From Eulemur rufifrons (Eukaryota; Chordata; Mammalia; Primates; Lemuridae): a stretch of DNA of 64,000 nt. The stretch lies in contig NC_090984.1 of assembly GCF_041146395.1 (NCBI RefSeq), positions 86,129,114 to 86,193,113 on the forward strand. Direction: 5' to 3'. A model generated the notes under the pieces. The model was given only the letters and a program-made list of their open reading frames with translations. It was not told the DNA's origin and did no database searches. The stretch's first letter is position 1. Each line of letters starts with the position of its first letter. A program made the position numbers and the translations under genes. Shown here piece by piece: positions 11,031 to 22,076 of this stretch.

Positions 11031-12111
11031 ATGAGGATGATGATGATAAAGATGACGATAATGAGTCAACTGTATTTTCAAGCAAAGCAAAAATTTTCTT
11101 CCCCAGATTCCTGAAGAAATTCTTTAATGTCAATTATGTATAATTGCTTGTGAGGAAATCATTGGTATCTGGCATTTTCTACTTTTTTTCTATTTTGCAT
11201 TCTTGTTGTAGTTGAAGTATATTAAATTTGACTTCAGTTTTTCTCAAAACCTTGGCTGCTGGAAATTTACCCAGTGGCTGAGCATGATGGCAGCAACTGC
11301 TGTAAGAATATCACCACACAGACTATCAGGCAGCAAGATCTCTTAATAAATCTCAAGCCTAGTCTGAAGTTTAATAACTTTGAAGGCAGCCATAGTTGGC
11401 CAGTCAACCAAAGACACATCAACTTTATTAACAAGATTTTGTGGAGTCCTTATCTGTTTATGCATCAGTGGGCACCCTCGAAACAGAACCCATCTCAGTG
11501 CTGCCCGTGAACGTTTTTGGTTTCTGCTTTCTGCAGTACTTTCCGGTACAGATGGATTTCTGTCCTCAACCATAGGCAAGCTAAGTGATTGTCATCACTC
11601 AGGGCTGAAATGTCTTTCCCTATGAAAAAAATAACGTATTAAATATACTTGACCTTAGACACCTGTGTATTTTCTTGAGAGAAACCATGAAACAAATCAT
11701 TTAGAAAAACGTGAGTATGCACCCTAAATTCACCATAGTTGTAGAAACAAATCCCAGCAGTCCAGATGGGATGTCAGTGTGGTGTGCACACCTGTGAAAG
11801 CTAAGTCTGACCTGGAGCAGGAGGTGTGGAGACAGTGCAGGAGCCAGGGCGCTTCCAATGAGGACTTACACAAAGCGACTCCCTTAGCCTGTCACCGTCC
11901 CTCCCCCGGCCCCTACTGCATACACCCCAGCCTGTGAGCCCCTCTCACCCAGCGCCCGTGCCCTAATTCAAGACCCAACAACAGAAAAATACGGACCTCT
12001 GAGTCCTTCACAAAACTCAGTTATTGACCTGGACCAACGAGAGTAATTCTGTATTGAGGGAAAAAATTTTCTCAGCAGGTTTACATAGCTACATACCAAG
12101 AAGGCACTAGA
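11031..12111. other. Single-copy sequence, nothing recognised
   Basis: 11240-11620 carries overlapping ORFs of 78-81 codons on both strands without protein similarity I can recognise. 11800-11960 is GC-rich without CpG enrichment. Confidence 0.45.
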
Positions 12112-12262
12112 CATTGGTTAAAACCATGGATTTAGACTCACTCAAATATGAGTTTGGATCCTGTTCTGACGCTTACTGTTTTACAACCCTGGGCAGGCTA
12201 CTGAGTCTCTGTGCTTTTCCGTTTCTCTATTTCTAAAATAGAGTTGATGATGAAGAAGAAGG
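12112..12262 (+). repeat. MIR SINE (sense half of inverted pair)
   Basis: 'acattggttaaaaccatggatttagactc', 'atatgagtttggatcctgttctgacgcttactg' and 'gggcaggctactgagtctctgtgc' match sense MIR from its 5' end through the core. Confidence 0.8.
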
Positions 12263-12265
12263 TGA

Positions 12266-12400
12266 TGATGGCAATTACCTTTGGTTAAGCACTTATGATG
12301 GCCCCCAAACTGTACTAACGGCTTCAGGTACGTTCTTTCACTTGTCTTCACAGCAACTCTCTGAGGCATACGCTATCACAGCAGATCGTGCTCTGGAAGC
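12266..12400 (-). repeat. MIR SINE (antisense half of inverted pair)
   Basis: 'caattacctttggttaagcacttatgatggcccccaaactgtactaacggcttcaggtacg...acagcaactctctgaggca' is antisense MIR 3' half. It directly abuts the sense MIR at 12112-12262. Confidence 0.75.
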
Positions 12401-13784
12401 AGTAGTTACTAGCTATTAATGTCATGCCGATTACCACTGTTACTCCAGGAAAAACTCTTTCATTCCCAGCTCAGACATTGCCGCTAGGATGGGATTAATA
12501 TTATTACCTGCTTTCTTGAGGCACCAAAGACTTTCCCTTTTTGTTCCAGTGCTAATATATCTGGGAAGCACTGATGGAAAAGATTTTGCTCCATCATTCA
12601 TCCTTCTGAGAGCAGTGCAGTACATGTAATTTTTGTCTTACATTATTTAGGGATATTGACTACTCTACTCCAAGTTTACTTAATGAAAGGATCCAGATCA
12701 GGAATTATTCTATAGAATCAGGCTGCTTTAAAAGACATAAACAAAAATAAAAGTAGCAATAACAAAAATAATCTTGCCAATAATCCTATAAAAGTCCCTT
12801 GGACTTAGGTATTGAATTTCCATTGACATTGTCGGGAGATGTCGTAATTCAAACTGTTCTCTATGCAGCGATTACTTTGTGACGTTAGCTGCATTTTGCA
12901 GGTGACCTGTGCTATTGCTGCAGGTGCCTGAGGAGCAGCAGCCCTGATCCAGACAGGCAGGCAGCCTCCGGGAAGGTAAAATCTCTACTGCCAAATACAA
13001 CGTCATATTCACTTCTACCCTTGACCATGATTTATTAATCGTGTTTGGATGGTAGTTTAATTTAATCCAGAATGCATTGCTTATGGGTCCTCAGCAGTTT
13101 ATCACAGGTGGTGTCATGCATTAACTCCTGAACCCATCCTGCAAACCATCACAGACACAGAATTACTCATCCTTTCCCCAACTGGCATATTTATTTTAGT
13201 TAAAAATTGTAACTTCCTACAACCTCACTATAAGTTGAGACTTTAAAAAAAAAATCAGGCGCAGTTTCCTGTAGGACTGTGCAATGTGTAGCCATCTTAA
13301 TTTCCGTAGGGAGCTGAGTAGGAATGTAAGCAACCTAACTTCAGGATCGCCACGCTGCTTTTGGGATACAGACTAGACAGCAGCATCTACTAGCTCATTG
13401 GGAGCGTTGGGGTAGAGGAGGGGCTCACAGGCTCTCTTTGGGGAGATTTGGCTTTGGGCTGCCATTTGAAGGTGTCCCATGCTGAGGACTCTGAGTATGA
13501 AGCCCACTCAAGAGCTCATTTCAAGGAGATTCTGGAATCCTCCTCTGTGTGCAGTAAGACTAGGCAGAACCCAGTGAGCAAGGTTATGTCTGGGATTGCC
13601 CAGAGGCCGGGGACTGGCCCTCTTGACTTGACAAAGTTCCTTCTAGTTTAATGAAATCTCTTCTGAGAGACTGTCTCACCACCACTCCTCTCCAAAAGCC
13701 AAGCTGATGAAGCAAGATCTGAGGGAAGCCACAGCTGCAGGATGGTCAGCCAGCTCAGCAAAACAGTGAGGAGGTGATTCGCAA
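12401..13784. other. Single-copy sequence, nothing firm
   Basis: No repeat recognised. 12900-12990 has splice-like AG/GT signals but weak ones (see rejected items). Confidence 0.45.
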
Positions 13785-13890
13785 ACTTAGTACTGAACAG
13801 AATTACTGACTGGGCCTGCTAAACATACTGATGCCCTGGGCCCGGCCTACAGAGATTTTGATTCAGGATTTTTGTCATGGGGCCTGGATC
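13785..13890 (-). repeat. MER5A hAT-Charlie MITE fragment
   Basis: 'aacagaattactgactgggcctgctaaacatactgatgccctgggcccggcctacagagattttgattcagg' follows the antisense MER5A consensus (gggccccacccccagag...gattcag). Confidence 0.75.
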
Positions 13891-13892
13891 AT

Positions 13893-14215
13893 TTATTTTT
13901 TGCCAACTTTATTGAGGTATAATTTATGTACCCATGTGGTATGTCCATACTCATATGGACTCATGTTAAGTACAAAGTTTGATCAGTTTTGATAAAAGTG
14001 TACACCCCTATAACCACCATGACAATCAAGATATAGAACATTTCCATCACCCCAAAAAGTTTCTGGTGTCTTTAGCACTTGATGCCCTCCCCCCTTGCTC
14101 CTAGACCCAAGCATCCATTGATCTGCTGTCTCTGTATTTAGCACCTTTTCTAGAATTTTATAAGGATGGAATCATGTAGTATATTTTTATATGTTGGGAT
14201 TATTTTTATTGTGTT
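13893..14215 (-). mobile_element. L1M LINE 3' end (antisense)
   Basis: Starts 'tgccaactttattgaggtataatttatgta', the antisense of the L1M tail, then 'accaccatgacaatcaagatatagaacatttccatcaccccaaaaag' and 'attttataaggatggaatcatgtagtata'. A 5'-truncated old L1 on the minus strand. Compare the sense copy of the same tail at about 51500-51530. Confidence 0.88.
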
Positions 14216-14284
14216 CCCCAGTGGGGCCTGTGGGTATCAGGGTGGGCTTGAATTAGAGCAATTCTAACCAACTTGCCTACGAGG

Positions 14285-14450
14285 AATCAGAGAATGTCAC
14301 CGAGGTCCTGTTAAATTCTTCCTTTGGCAGATGAGGAAACTGCAGCCTCAGAATTATGAAGCAGCTTGCCCAAGGACGCACTGGTAAATGACAAAAATAA
14401 AACAAGGGCTGAAAGCCAGGTCTTGGCATTATTTGAATTCTAATTTTTGA
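14285..14450 (-). repeat. MIR SINE
   Basis: 'ttggcagatgaggaaactgcagcctcagaattatgaagcagcttgcccaagg' and 'ggctgaaagccaggtcttgg' are antisense MIR core. Confidence 0.8.
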
Positions 14451-16881
14451 GGCAGTTTGCCAGGGAAAGCGTTGAGCTTTGAATATGGATTTGCAAGTTA
14501 TGAGCATGTAGGTGTGGGGTGGGAGGGGCCCAGGGCGAGCAGGGAGGCTGGGCAGTGGTGACCTTTCATTCTCCATATTCTCTGAATAGGATTCCTTGTT
14601 TACTGGAGCTCTTGGCCCTTGTCTTGCTCCTTCAGTGTATCAGTCATTCCCTTAAAACAGCGACACTCATTATAGCTGGCAGACAAGTGGCTGGGAACTA
14701 GGCAACTCCAATTATGTAACTCAGCATGTGAAATCATTTAATCAGAGCTCACAGGACTGAGGGGCAGTATTAAAAAGAAATAGGCACCCTGTCTGGTCCC
14801 CAGAATGAACTCTTTTCAGGAGAGAAGAGAGCTTATATTATTTATTGTGGCAGGATGAAGATATATTGTAGTATGTAAATAGAAAAAGCCTAGATGATAA
14901 GAACCTGGCAACCAGGGTTCCATTTGAACCCTATTTCTGATTTCTGGATGTTGTTTTTTTTTCCCAATTTAACTTTGGAACAATTATTGAATTATTGTAT
15001 AACTCCATCTCCCCACCATAAACTAGAACCACTGTTATTTTTTATCTTTTAGGATCTCATATGATATTGCCATGGAACCTGGCATGATATTGTCCACGTC
15101 ATCTTGCGTTCATCCGAATGGTTGTAGTTACTCAAATACCAAAAGGATCACATTAAACAGGGGTTTTGGCCACAAGTTTAGGGTTCCTGTGGACTTCATG
15201 AAGTCTGGACCCTCTATCAGGTCTTCTACATGGGCGTGATGAAGATTTTAATATGCACTGTCTCTCACGTTTCATTTGTCCAGTGTTAAGGGAGGAAACT
15301 GGAGCTGTTTGCCCTGAGCAACATGTCACGTCCCTCACTGAGTGGACGGCAAGACCTGCCGGACAGGAGGCCTAGGGTAAGTGGTGAGTGGGCCACTGTT
15401 AATTAAGTGAATTGATTGGTCAAACAGAATCGCAGAGCCATTGTGTCACTCTTTTGATATTTTTGTCTTTCTAGCTGTCTGTTTCTTTTGTTTTAAAATC
15501 TCTATTTCTTTTTACTCTTTATTTTTCTTCCAGAAACAACAACAACAAAAATTTAAAAGACAGGTTTTAAGAACTCTGACCAAGAAAATTCATTCCCAGT
15601 AGACTGAACTAGAACTTGGCGTTGGACCTGATATAACCAAAAAGTAATCTTTTAAAATATTCTAAGCAGGGGCTTGGAAAATAGAACATTTCAAACTTCA
15701 GCTCAGAAGAGTATGATTAACTCTGAGCGGATGTGGTGGTTCTAGCCACGTAATTTTAGGTGTTCTAATTGGTAGTTTAAAAATAGCCAAGTCGCAGCCT
15801 GTTCCTTTGTTTCACGGTGACTGTGCATTGTATTCCAGGAGTCTTCAGGTTGCTGGGGCTGGCCTGGGAACGGCTCTTAATCTACTGTCTCCTAGTTCTG
15901 CCTGACTGACTGTCCTGAAATACCACAGGGGGAATAAAAATGTGTGTTTTCTTAGGATTACTCTTAGCTTCCGGCTCACAGACATATTCCCCTTCCTTCT
16001 CTAATAACTAGGTGCTTAAAGGATGTGCTTCGATGATGATTTTCAATTGAATCCATTTCTGCGGACCTGAAGCTGCCAGCCGAGCTGCGTCATTTGCTTG
16101 CCAGGTAATAAGTACTATAGGATGCCACCAAGAAAAGGAGAACACTGATTTCAAATAACCAATTATTTACCAAATTCTTCCCCATATCTGTGTCAGGCAA
16201 TGTCCATGAACTGAAACAAATGTTTGCTTCTCCTTTGCTACTGTTTCGATTGGCAGCGAGGTAACACATCAATGTAGAAACCCACAGAGGAGCTACATGT
16301 TCCCCTTTCGCATTTCTAAGGAGCCCTAAGAGTCCCATCTGGTCAGGCATAAAGTCACTTAGCTTTACCTAATTTTAGTCTCTGAGTTTTCCTTCTGGGA
16401 GACACTTGCTGCTTCTCTGAGGAGGGGCCTGGGGGTACGAAAATGGCTAGATCTGTGGAGCTGCTGCTCTTAGTAACCCCAGAACTAGTGTCCCAAGCTG
16501 AGGTTTTGGTGGGGCCCATGCTGGACACCCATGTGCCCTGTGGGACAGACGTGGTTTATTGTCCCCGCTTTGAGTTTTATTAACATGGAATCTTGCAGCT
16601 TCCCAACCAATGAAGCCACAAAAGCATAAACTATATTAAGTCCATAAATCCCAGACTGCCGTAACCCTGGAATATCAATGGATGCAAGCGTCCGCTTTCT
16701 AACCTGCAATGAGTGATAAATTTCCCTGTCCATTTGCAGCGCGGGCCTTCGGGGGAAGAGCACTGCTATTCTCAGGGCACCCTTTTCTCTCTCCTCTCTC
16801 CCCTACGGGGCCTTGCAACCACTGCTCTCATGCATCTTAAATCCTCTTATAATGCACTATTTTTAAAAATGCAAAATCAGG
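14451..16881. other. Long single-copy stretch
   Basis: About 2.4 kb with no repeat I recognise. 14590-14760 and 15700-16130 have the composition of possible conserved non-coding sequence but nothing decisive. ORFs up to 92 codons show no family signature. Confidence 0.5.
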
Positions 16882-16906
16882 AAACAAAACAAAACAAAAC
16901 AAAACA
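16882..16906 (+). repeat. (AAAAC)n microsatellite
   Basis: Five tandem AAAAC units, not preceded by a recognisable SINE body. Confidence 0.9.
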
Positions 16907-17715
16907 GTTGTTTTTGCTGGGCCGGCTGGGAGCAAGAGGTGAAGCCTGCCTGCAGGTTCCTTGTCTTTCATCCCAAGTTCTCAGAAACACATTAAGAATA
17001 TTAACTGAGTGTGTGTCCCTGTCCCCACTGCTCGGTGTCCGACGCTTCTCCTGTGGAGCCAGGAAGGAGAGTAACTATTCACAGGAAAACAGAGGCGAGT
17101 CCCACTCTTACTTCCCCAAGGGGTCACGGTGAGAAAGGGGAACTCAGGGTCCTGGGCAGAGGCAGAGAGCCTTCCCTCTCCTTTCCCGGGCCAGCTCTGC
17201 AGCATTTAAGTCATTGCGGTCATCAGTGGGACCTGACAAACACCTCCAGAGAAGTGAGATGGTCTTGGCTCTTGCAGAAGCGGTGATGCCTTTTCCCAGT
17301 ATGAGCGATGGTTAAGAACACACTCAAATGGTTCCATGGGGCGAGGCTGGGTGTGACAGACAGGGCTTGGAATCATTATTTAAATCACTCGGCAGGGATG
17401 CTTGGTCCATCCTTTGACTATATACCCAGGGTGAGGGTCTGAGACACCAGAGGTCTTATGTTCCTGAGGATCAAAAGTGGCCTTGCCCCCTTTTCTGTGG
17501 ACTCCTGGAATTGAGCCCTGGTTCCCTGCTTCCTTATTGAATTACACAGTGCAGGCTTCCTTATTGAATTGTGCCTTGGAAAGTATCTTCATTCATTACT
17601 TTTCTTACCCAATCTCTTTTTACCTCTTGCTAAGGAGGCCTTTTGCATATATGCAGGTGCTGGGTTGTGAGTCATTTTCCTTTTACTTTTTTCTTTTTTT
17701 TTGTATTTGCATTAC
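16907..17715. other. Single-copy sequence with a 16-bp direct duplication
   Basis: 'gcttccttattgaatt' occurs at 17528-17543 and exactly again at 17555-17570 (27-bp period). Otherwise nothing is recognised. A short T-run precedes the L1 fragment that follows. Confidence 0.5.
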
Positions 17716-17719
17716 TTTT

Positions 17720-17860
17720 AAAAAATTAATATATTATATTTTTTGGAGCAGTTTTAAGTTGACAGAAAAATGAGCAGAAAGTACAGAGAGTTCCCATGTA
17801 GTCCCTCACTCCCCCGGTTTCTTTTATTAGTAACGCCCTTTACTTTTTATTAACATTAGG
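17720..17860 (-). mobile_element. L1M LINE 3' fragment (antisense)
   Basis: 'ttttttggagcagttttaagttgacagaaaaatgagcagaaagtacagagagttcccatgtagtccctc' is the antisense tail of an old L1M subfamily, 5' truncated. Confidence 0.8.
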
Positions 17861-18097
17861 AACAGCAGTGCCAGATGAGGAGAACTTTCGTCATGACAAA
17901 GGACTTTCACCTCCATTATCTCATTTAGCAGAGACTGTTCAGGACACGAGAGGGTTCCATGACTGAGGACATGCTAATGTAGTTAGTGACGGGGTAAGGG
18001 CGGCGGGGACATCCCCAGCATGCCACCCCCGCCGTTCTCCAGGGCCTGGTGAAGAGAGACCCATTCAAGGAGTGGGTTCTCCAGTGCCCAGAGGGGA
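17861..18097. other. Single-copy, possible degraded MIR edge
   Basis: 'caaaggactttcacctccattatctcatttagcagag' faintly resembles antisense MIR. No other feature. Confidence 0.3.
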
Positions 18098-18562
18098 AAA
18101 TAGGACTAATTTCTATGGCTGCTGTAACAAGTTACCACAAACTTGGTGGCATAAAACAGCACAAACTTATTGTCTTACAATTCTGAAGGTCTGAACTCTG
18201 ACATGTATCTCACTGGATTAATATCAACATGTTCTTGGAGCTATGTTCCTTCTGGAGGTTCCAGGGAAAATCTGTTTCCTTGCCTTTTCCAGCTTCTAGA
18301 GGCTGCCTGCACTCCTTGGCCCGCGGACCCTTCCTCTGTCTTCACAGCCAGCAGTGACAGGGTGAGTCTTTCTCACATCTCATCTCTCTGACTTCTGCCT
18401 CCCCCTTTCGCTTATAAGGACTTTTGTAATTCAATTAGGCCCATCTGCATAAACCAGGATTAGCTCCGCTTCTCAAGGTCGGCTCATGAGAGATCTTAAT
18501 TCCACCTGCAATCTTAATTCCCCCTAATTCTGGTCTTTGTGGACCATTATTCTGCCAACTGT
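18098..18562 (-). mobile_element. MLT1-type MaLR LTR (antisense)
   Basis: 'atttctatggctgctgtaacaagttaccacaaacttggtggcataaaacagcac...ttattgtcttacaattctgaaggtc' is the antisense of the MaLR LTR end (cagaactgtgag...aataaatttctgttgtttaagccaccaagt). It ends near 'ggaccattattctgcca'. A solo LTR remnant of a non-autonomous ERVL-related element, with no internal region seen. Confidence 0.8.
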
Positions 18563-18734
18563 GTGGGGCATTGTCCTAGAGAAGTGGAGTCTGGGGTCAA
18601 AGTCACCAGTGAATCACAATCTCCTCCTCCTTAGGAGTTATCAGAAACAGGGCTCAACCTCTTCATTCAGTTCAAATGCCACTTCCTCCAGAAGCCTTCT
18701 GTGTTTGCTGACCAAGACAGAAGACACTAGACAT

Positions 18735-19040
18735 ATGTGGCTGTTGAGCACTTGAAATATAACTAGTGTAAGCATAAACTATACACCAGATTTCAAAGAC
18801 TTAGCACAAAAAAGAATAAAATATCTCATTAATAAGTTTTGAAATGTTGATCACACACTGAAATAACCTTTTGATATGTTGAGTTAAATAAAATAGATGA
18901 TGAAATTAATTTCACCTGTTTTTTGTTTTTTTTTGTTTGTTTTTTTTTTTTTTTTTTTTACTTTTTAAATGTGGCTAATAGAAACTCTAAAATTGTATAT
19001 CTGGCGTATACCATATTTTTATCAGCCAGTGCTGCTCTGT
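18735..19040. repeat. hAT-Charlie MITE, MER3-like
   Basis: 'atgtggctgttgagcacttgaaatataactagtg' at the left and 'aaatgtggctaatag...ataccatatttttatcagccagtgctg' at the right are the two ends of a common hAT-type MITE. The exact family name is from memory. The interior carries a T-rich expansion at 18919-18959. Confidence 0.55.
18919..18959 (+). repeat. T-rich tract
   Basis: T runs interrupted by three Gs, with an uninterrupted run at its right end. Low complexity. Confidence 0.9.
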
Positions 19041-19244
19041 AATAGCTTCAGGCTGAGCCACGTGCTTCTTCTCTTGCTTCCACGGTCCTTTATTCATATC
19101 TCTAACACTTACCTTATAGCACAATTATCAGTTTGCACACCACTTCCCCACCACATGAGTTCTTAAAGGACAGGGGCTATGTCTTATTACTCACTGGATC
19201 CCCAGTTCTAGTATAGTGCCTGAAATCTTATAATACTAATCATT

Positions 19245-19345
19245 ATCATAATTATAATTAACATTTATTAAGGGCTTACCATGTGCCAGGCTCTGTTCCA
19301 GGTGCTTCACATGTTAATTCATTTAATCCTTATAATATTCTCTAG
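19245..19345 (-). repeat. MIR (antisense half of inverted pair)
   Basis: 'aacatttattaagggcttaccatgtgccaggctctgttccaggtgcttcacatgttaattcatttaatcct' is a well-preserved antisense MIR 3' half. Confidence 0.88.
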
Positions 19346-19470
19346 CTATATGAGTTTAGGAAGTTTTTGACATTTTGAATCTCAGTTTCCTCATCCGTAA
19401 TATGGAGATAATATTATAGTACCTACCTCATAGCTATTTATACTATGAGGATTAACTAGTTATTTTACAT
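19346..19470 (+). repeat. MIR (sense half of inverted pair)
   Basis: 'tgaatctcagtttcctcatccgtaatatggagataatattatagtacctacctcatagc...atgaggattaactag' is sense MIR. It abuts the antisense MIR at 19245-19345. Confidence 0.85.
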
Positions 19471-19525
19471 ATATACATATTCACATATATATATACATAC
19501 ACATGCACCCATATACATATATTAA
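19471..19525. repeat. TA/CA-rich low-complexity tract
   Basis: Alternating 'acatatata' units between the MIR pair and the Tigger-like MITE. Confidence 0.75.
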
Positions 19526-19527
19526 TA

Positions 19528-19881
19528 GTAGTTCTCCCTTATCTGCAGTTTTGCTTTCCATGTTTCAGTTATTTGCAGTACAGTACAATAAGATATTTTG
19601 AGAGGGAGAGAGAGGGACCACCTTCACATAACTTTTATCACAGTATATTTTTATAATAGTTCTATTTTATTAAGTTATTGTTGTTAATCTCTTACTGTGC
19701 CTACTTTATAAATTAAACTCTATCATAGATCATATCAGAGGTATAACAGATATATCAAGGTATACAGTTTTCCTATATACATAGGAAGAAACATAGTATA
19801 TATAAGATTCAGTACTATGTGTGGTTTCAGGCATCCACTGGGCATCTTGGAACATATACCCTGTAGATGCCAGGGCTACTG
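19528..19881 (+). mobile_element. Tigger7/MER44-type MITE
   Basis: The left end 'gtagttctcccttatctgcag' and right end 'tgtagatgccagggctactg' are imperfect inverted repeats flanked by TA (19526-19527 and 19882-19883). The interior has 'cagtacagtacaataagatattttgag', 'acataacttttatcacagtatattt', 'aatctcttactgtgcctac' and 'ggtttcaggcatccactggg', all in the order of this Tigger subgroup. Internally deleted, with no transposase ORF. Confidence 0.78.
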
Positions 19882-20004
19882 TATGTACATTTTATATATA
19901 CGTTATTCTATGTATAATAAGTATGTATGAATGTATATAATATTTGTAAAAAGCTTGGAATAGGGCCTAAGCATGATAAAAGTGTTTTTTAAATAAGCAA
20001 CACT

Positions 20005-20165
20005 TTGAGATAGGTATTATTCTTCTCTCCATTTTAAATATGCCAAAACTGGCACAGAGAAGTAAAACAACTTGCCCAAGTTTACACAGCTTGTAAGTTT
20101 TAGAGACAGGATTTGAACTCAGGTCATCTATATATTTAAATACTATGTTGTACTGCTGCTTAATA
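20005..20165 (-). repeat. MIR SINE
   Basis: 'gataggtattattcttctctccattttaaatatgccaaaactggcacagagaagtaaaacaacttgcccaag' and 'cagcttgtaag...aggatttgaactcagg' follow antisense MIR closely. Confidence 0.87.
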
Positions 20166-21700
20166 AATATTTGAATGCATGAATGAAAATATCAATTCAA
20201 GAAAGCTCCACAGAGAATTTTTCTCAGACTTAGACTAGGTAATCTGGTTTAGACAGTATTCTCTTGAGTAAAGTGTGAATTTTAGGGAACAGATAGGCCG
20301 AGGAAAAGACTAAATGCGATACTGGGTGTTTTCACACATTGTTAATATTTATCTACCAGATGGGCATTAGCTAGAAAGTTATGCCTGGGGTGGTCACTGT
20401 CCTCCTGGCTTAAACCAAGGCAGGTTTCTGAAAAGTTGCATATAAATAAATAATATATATGGAAAAGTCACTATTTAAAGAAATGGTTGAACTTTTAGGT
20501 AAAATAAGAGATGTATTTATATAGCAAATCTGCATCCTTCAGTTTGCCTGTTTCCTATTCCTGTTTTTTATATTTGCATCCTTAGAGTACACTGAGTGAC
20601 ACTGTGGTCCATTAGTGTCATAGAAATTATTTTAACAGTTAATTTCAACAACAAGCATTAACATTGTATTAAATCTTTAGTGTTAATTAATAATAGAAAC
20701 ACCAGTTGTTGAGGAAAATAATGGTATATTTAATCCCTGAATTATGTGAATGATACAGGATTGATTGCTTTAGATCTTGTTTTTCTCTAACGTCCCTGCT
20801 GAAAGTCCTCTGATTCTAGGGATTTAATGTGTGCCTCAGTGTTCCTTTGTGACAGTGTGTCATTTTCATTTCCCACTGCCTCAAGCTCATGATATACCCA
20901 TGAATAGCATACACTTACATGTTAGAGGTAGGTAGGGCTTCTGAAGGACCTCACTGTTTGTCATTTCAGTGGCTTGGAATAGAAAAGGCAATCCATTCAA
21001 ATAAATAATTTGATGGGTGACTAAAAAAAAAAGAAGAAGAAGAAAGCTCCACAATAAAATAATTTACTCAACACTACATTGCTAGTTGGAAGAAAAATTG
21101 GGACTAAAACTCAAATTCCTGAAATTGAAAACAATTTAAGAGTATGGCAGGGCGGTGGTGAGGAGCCTATAGATTATTCACACGTTAATGCGAATCACTT
21201 TAATAAGACTATTATCTTGCTAACATTTCCTGAGATTAGCTGTACTGAGGGCGAGAGTGGGAGTGTTGATAGAGAGAGAAAAGGAGAATTTGGGACTGCG
21301 AGGCTGTGTGTGGATAAGGCAGACCAGGACTGGGTAGCACAGATAGTGAGTATTTGGCCTGGTGGGGGCACCTGGGGATAGGTTTGACTTTAGGCAAAAC
21401 TTACAAGTTAGAGAAGTTTTCTTTTGCTATGGTCAGGCCTACTCAAAGAACAGACTAGAATTGGCCATGACTTGGAGATGTAAAGCCCTGTCCAGCACGC
21501 ACGGAGCCACCTGGAAGAGTCCAGGGTGCAGATGAAAGAATTGCTGCTCCTACTTCCAGGCCATGAGCATCCTATCTGCTGGGTAGAAGCATCCCACCCT
21601 CACTTTGCTGTCTGTCACCTGATAAACTGACTCCAGAGAAGAAGTAGGGATAGGTAGGGAGACCCACACACCTGCCCGGGGTCTTGTGCATGCAACCCAC
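20166..21700. other. Mostly single-copy, AT-rich
   Basis: No repeat recognised with confidence. A short purine tract '(gaa)n' lies at 21023-21045. The 100-codon ORF at 21079-21381 has no recognisable domain. Confidence 0.45.
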
Positions 21701-22076
21701 TGCTGTGGTTTGAATGTGTCCCCCAGGGCAAACAATGTTGGGAAACTTAACCCCCAGTGCAACAGTGTTGGGAGGTAAGGCCTAATGGCGGGTGTTTAGG
21801 TCACGAGGGCTCCACCCTCATGAATGAATTAATGTCGATTATAAGAGGGTTTGGGGCTGTGCCTTCCATCTCTTGCTCTTTCTTGCACGTGTGTGGTCTC
21901 TTGCCCTTCCGCCTTCCACCATGAGACGATGCAGCAAGAAGGCCTCTCCAGATGCAGGCCCCTTGATATTGAGCTTCCCGGCCTCCAGAACTGTAAGAAA
22001 TCACTCTCTGTTCTTTATAAATTACTCAGTCTCAGATATTCGGTTACAGTAACACAAAACGAGCTGAGACACCCAC
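21696..22076 (+). mobile_element. Solo MaLR LTR (MST/MLT1-like) with 5-bp target duplications
   Basis: Element 21701-22071 starts TG and ends CA and is bracketed by identical CCCAC at 21696-21700 and 22072-22076, the 5-bp duplication expected for ERVL/MaLR integration. Inside are 'gctgtggtttgaatgtgtccccc', 'gggaggtaaggcctaatgg', 'tttaggtcacgagggctccaccctcatga', 'ttataagagggtttggggctg' and 'cggcctccagaactgtaag'. No internal retroviral region adjoins it, so it is an LTR-LTR recombination product. It carries no coding sequence. Confidence 0.88.

Noticed and set aside
12900..12990. Possible exon between 'attgctgcag' and 'gggaaggtaaaa'
   Set aside because: The pyrimidine tract is poor and the donor weak, with nothing else supporting transcription.
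16713..17132. 139-codon plus-strand ORF
   Set aside because: It crosses an (AAAAC)n microsatellite, has a composition-driven sequence, overlaps other ORFs in both strands and shows no family signature.
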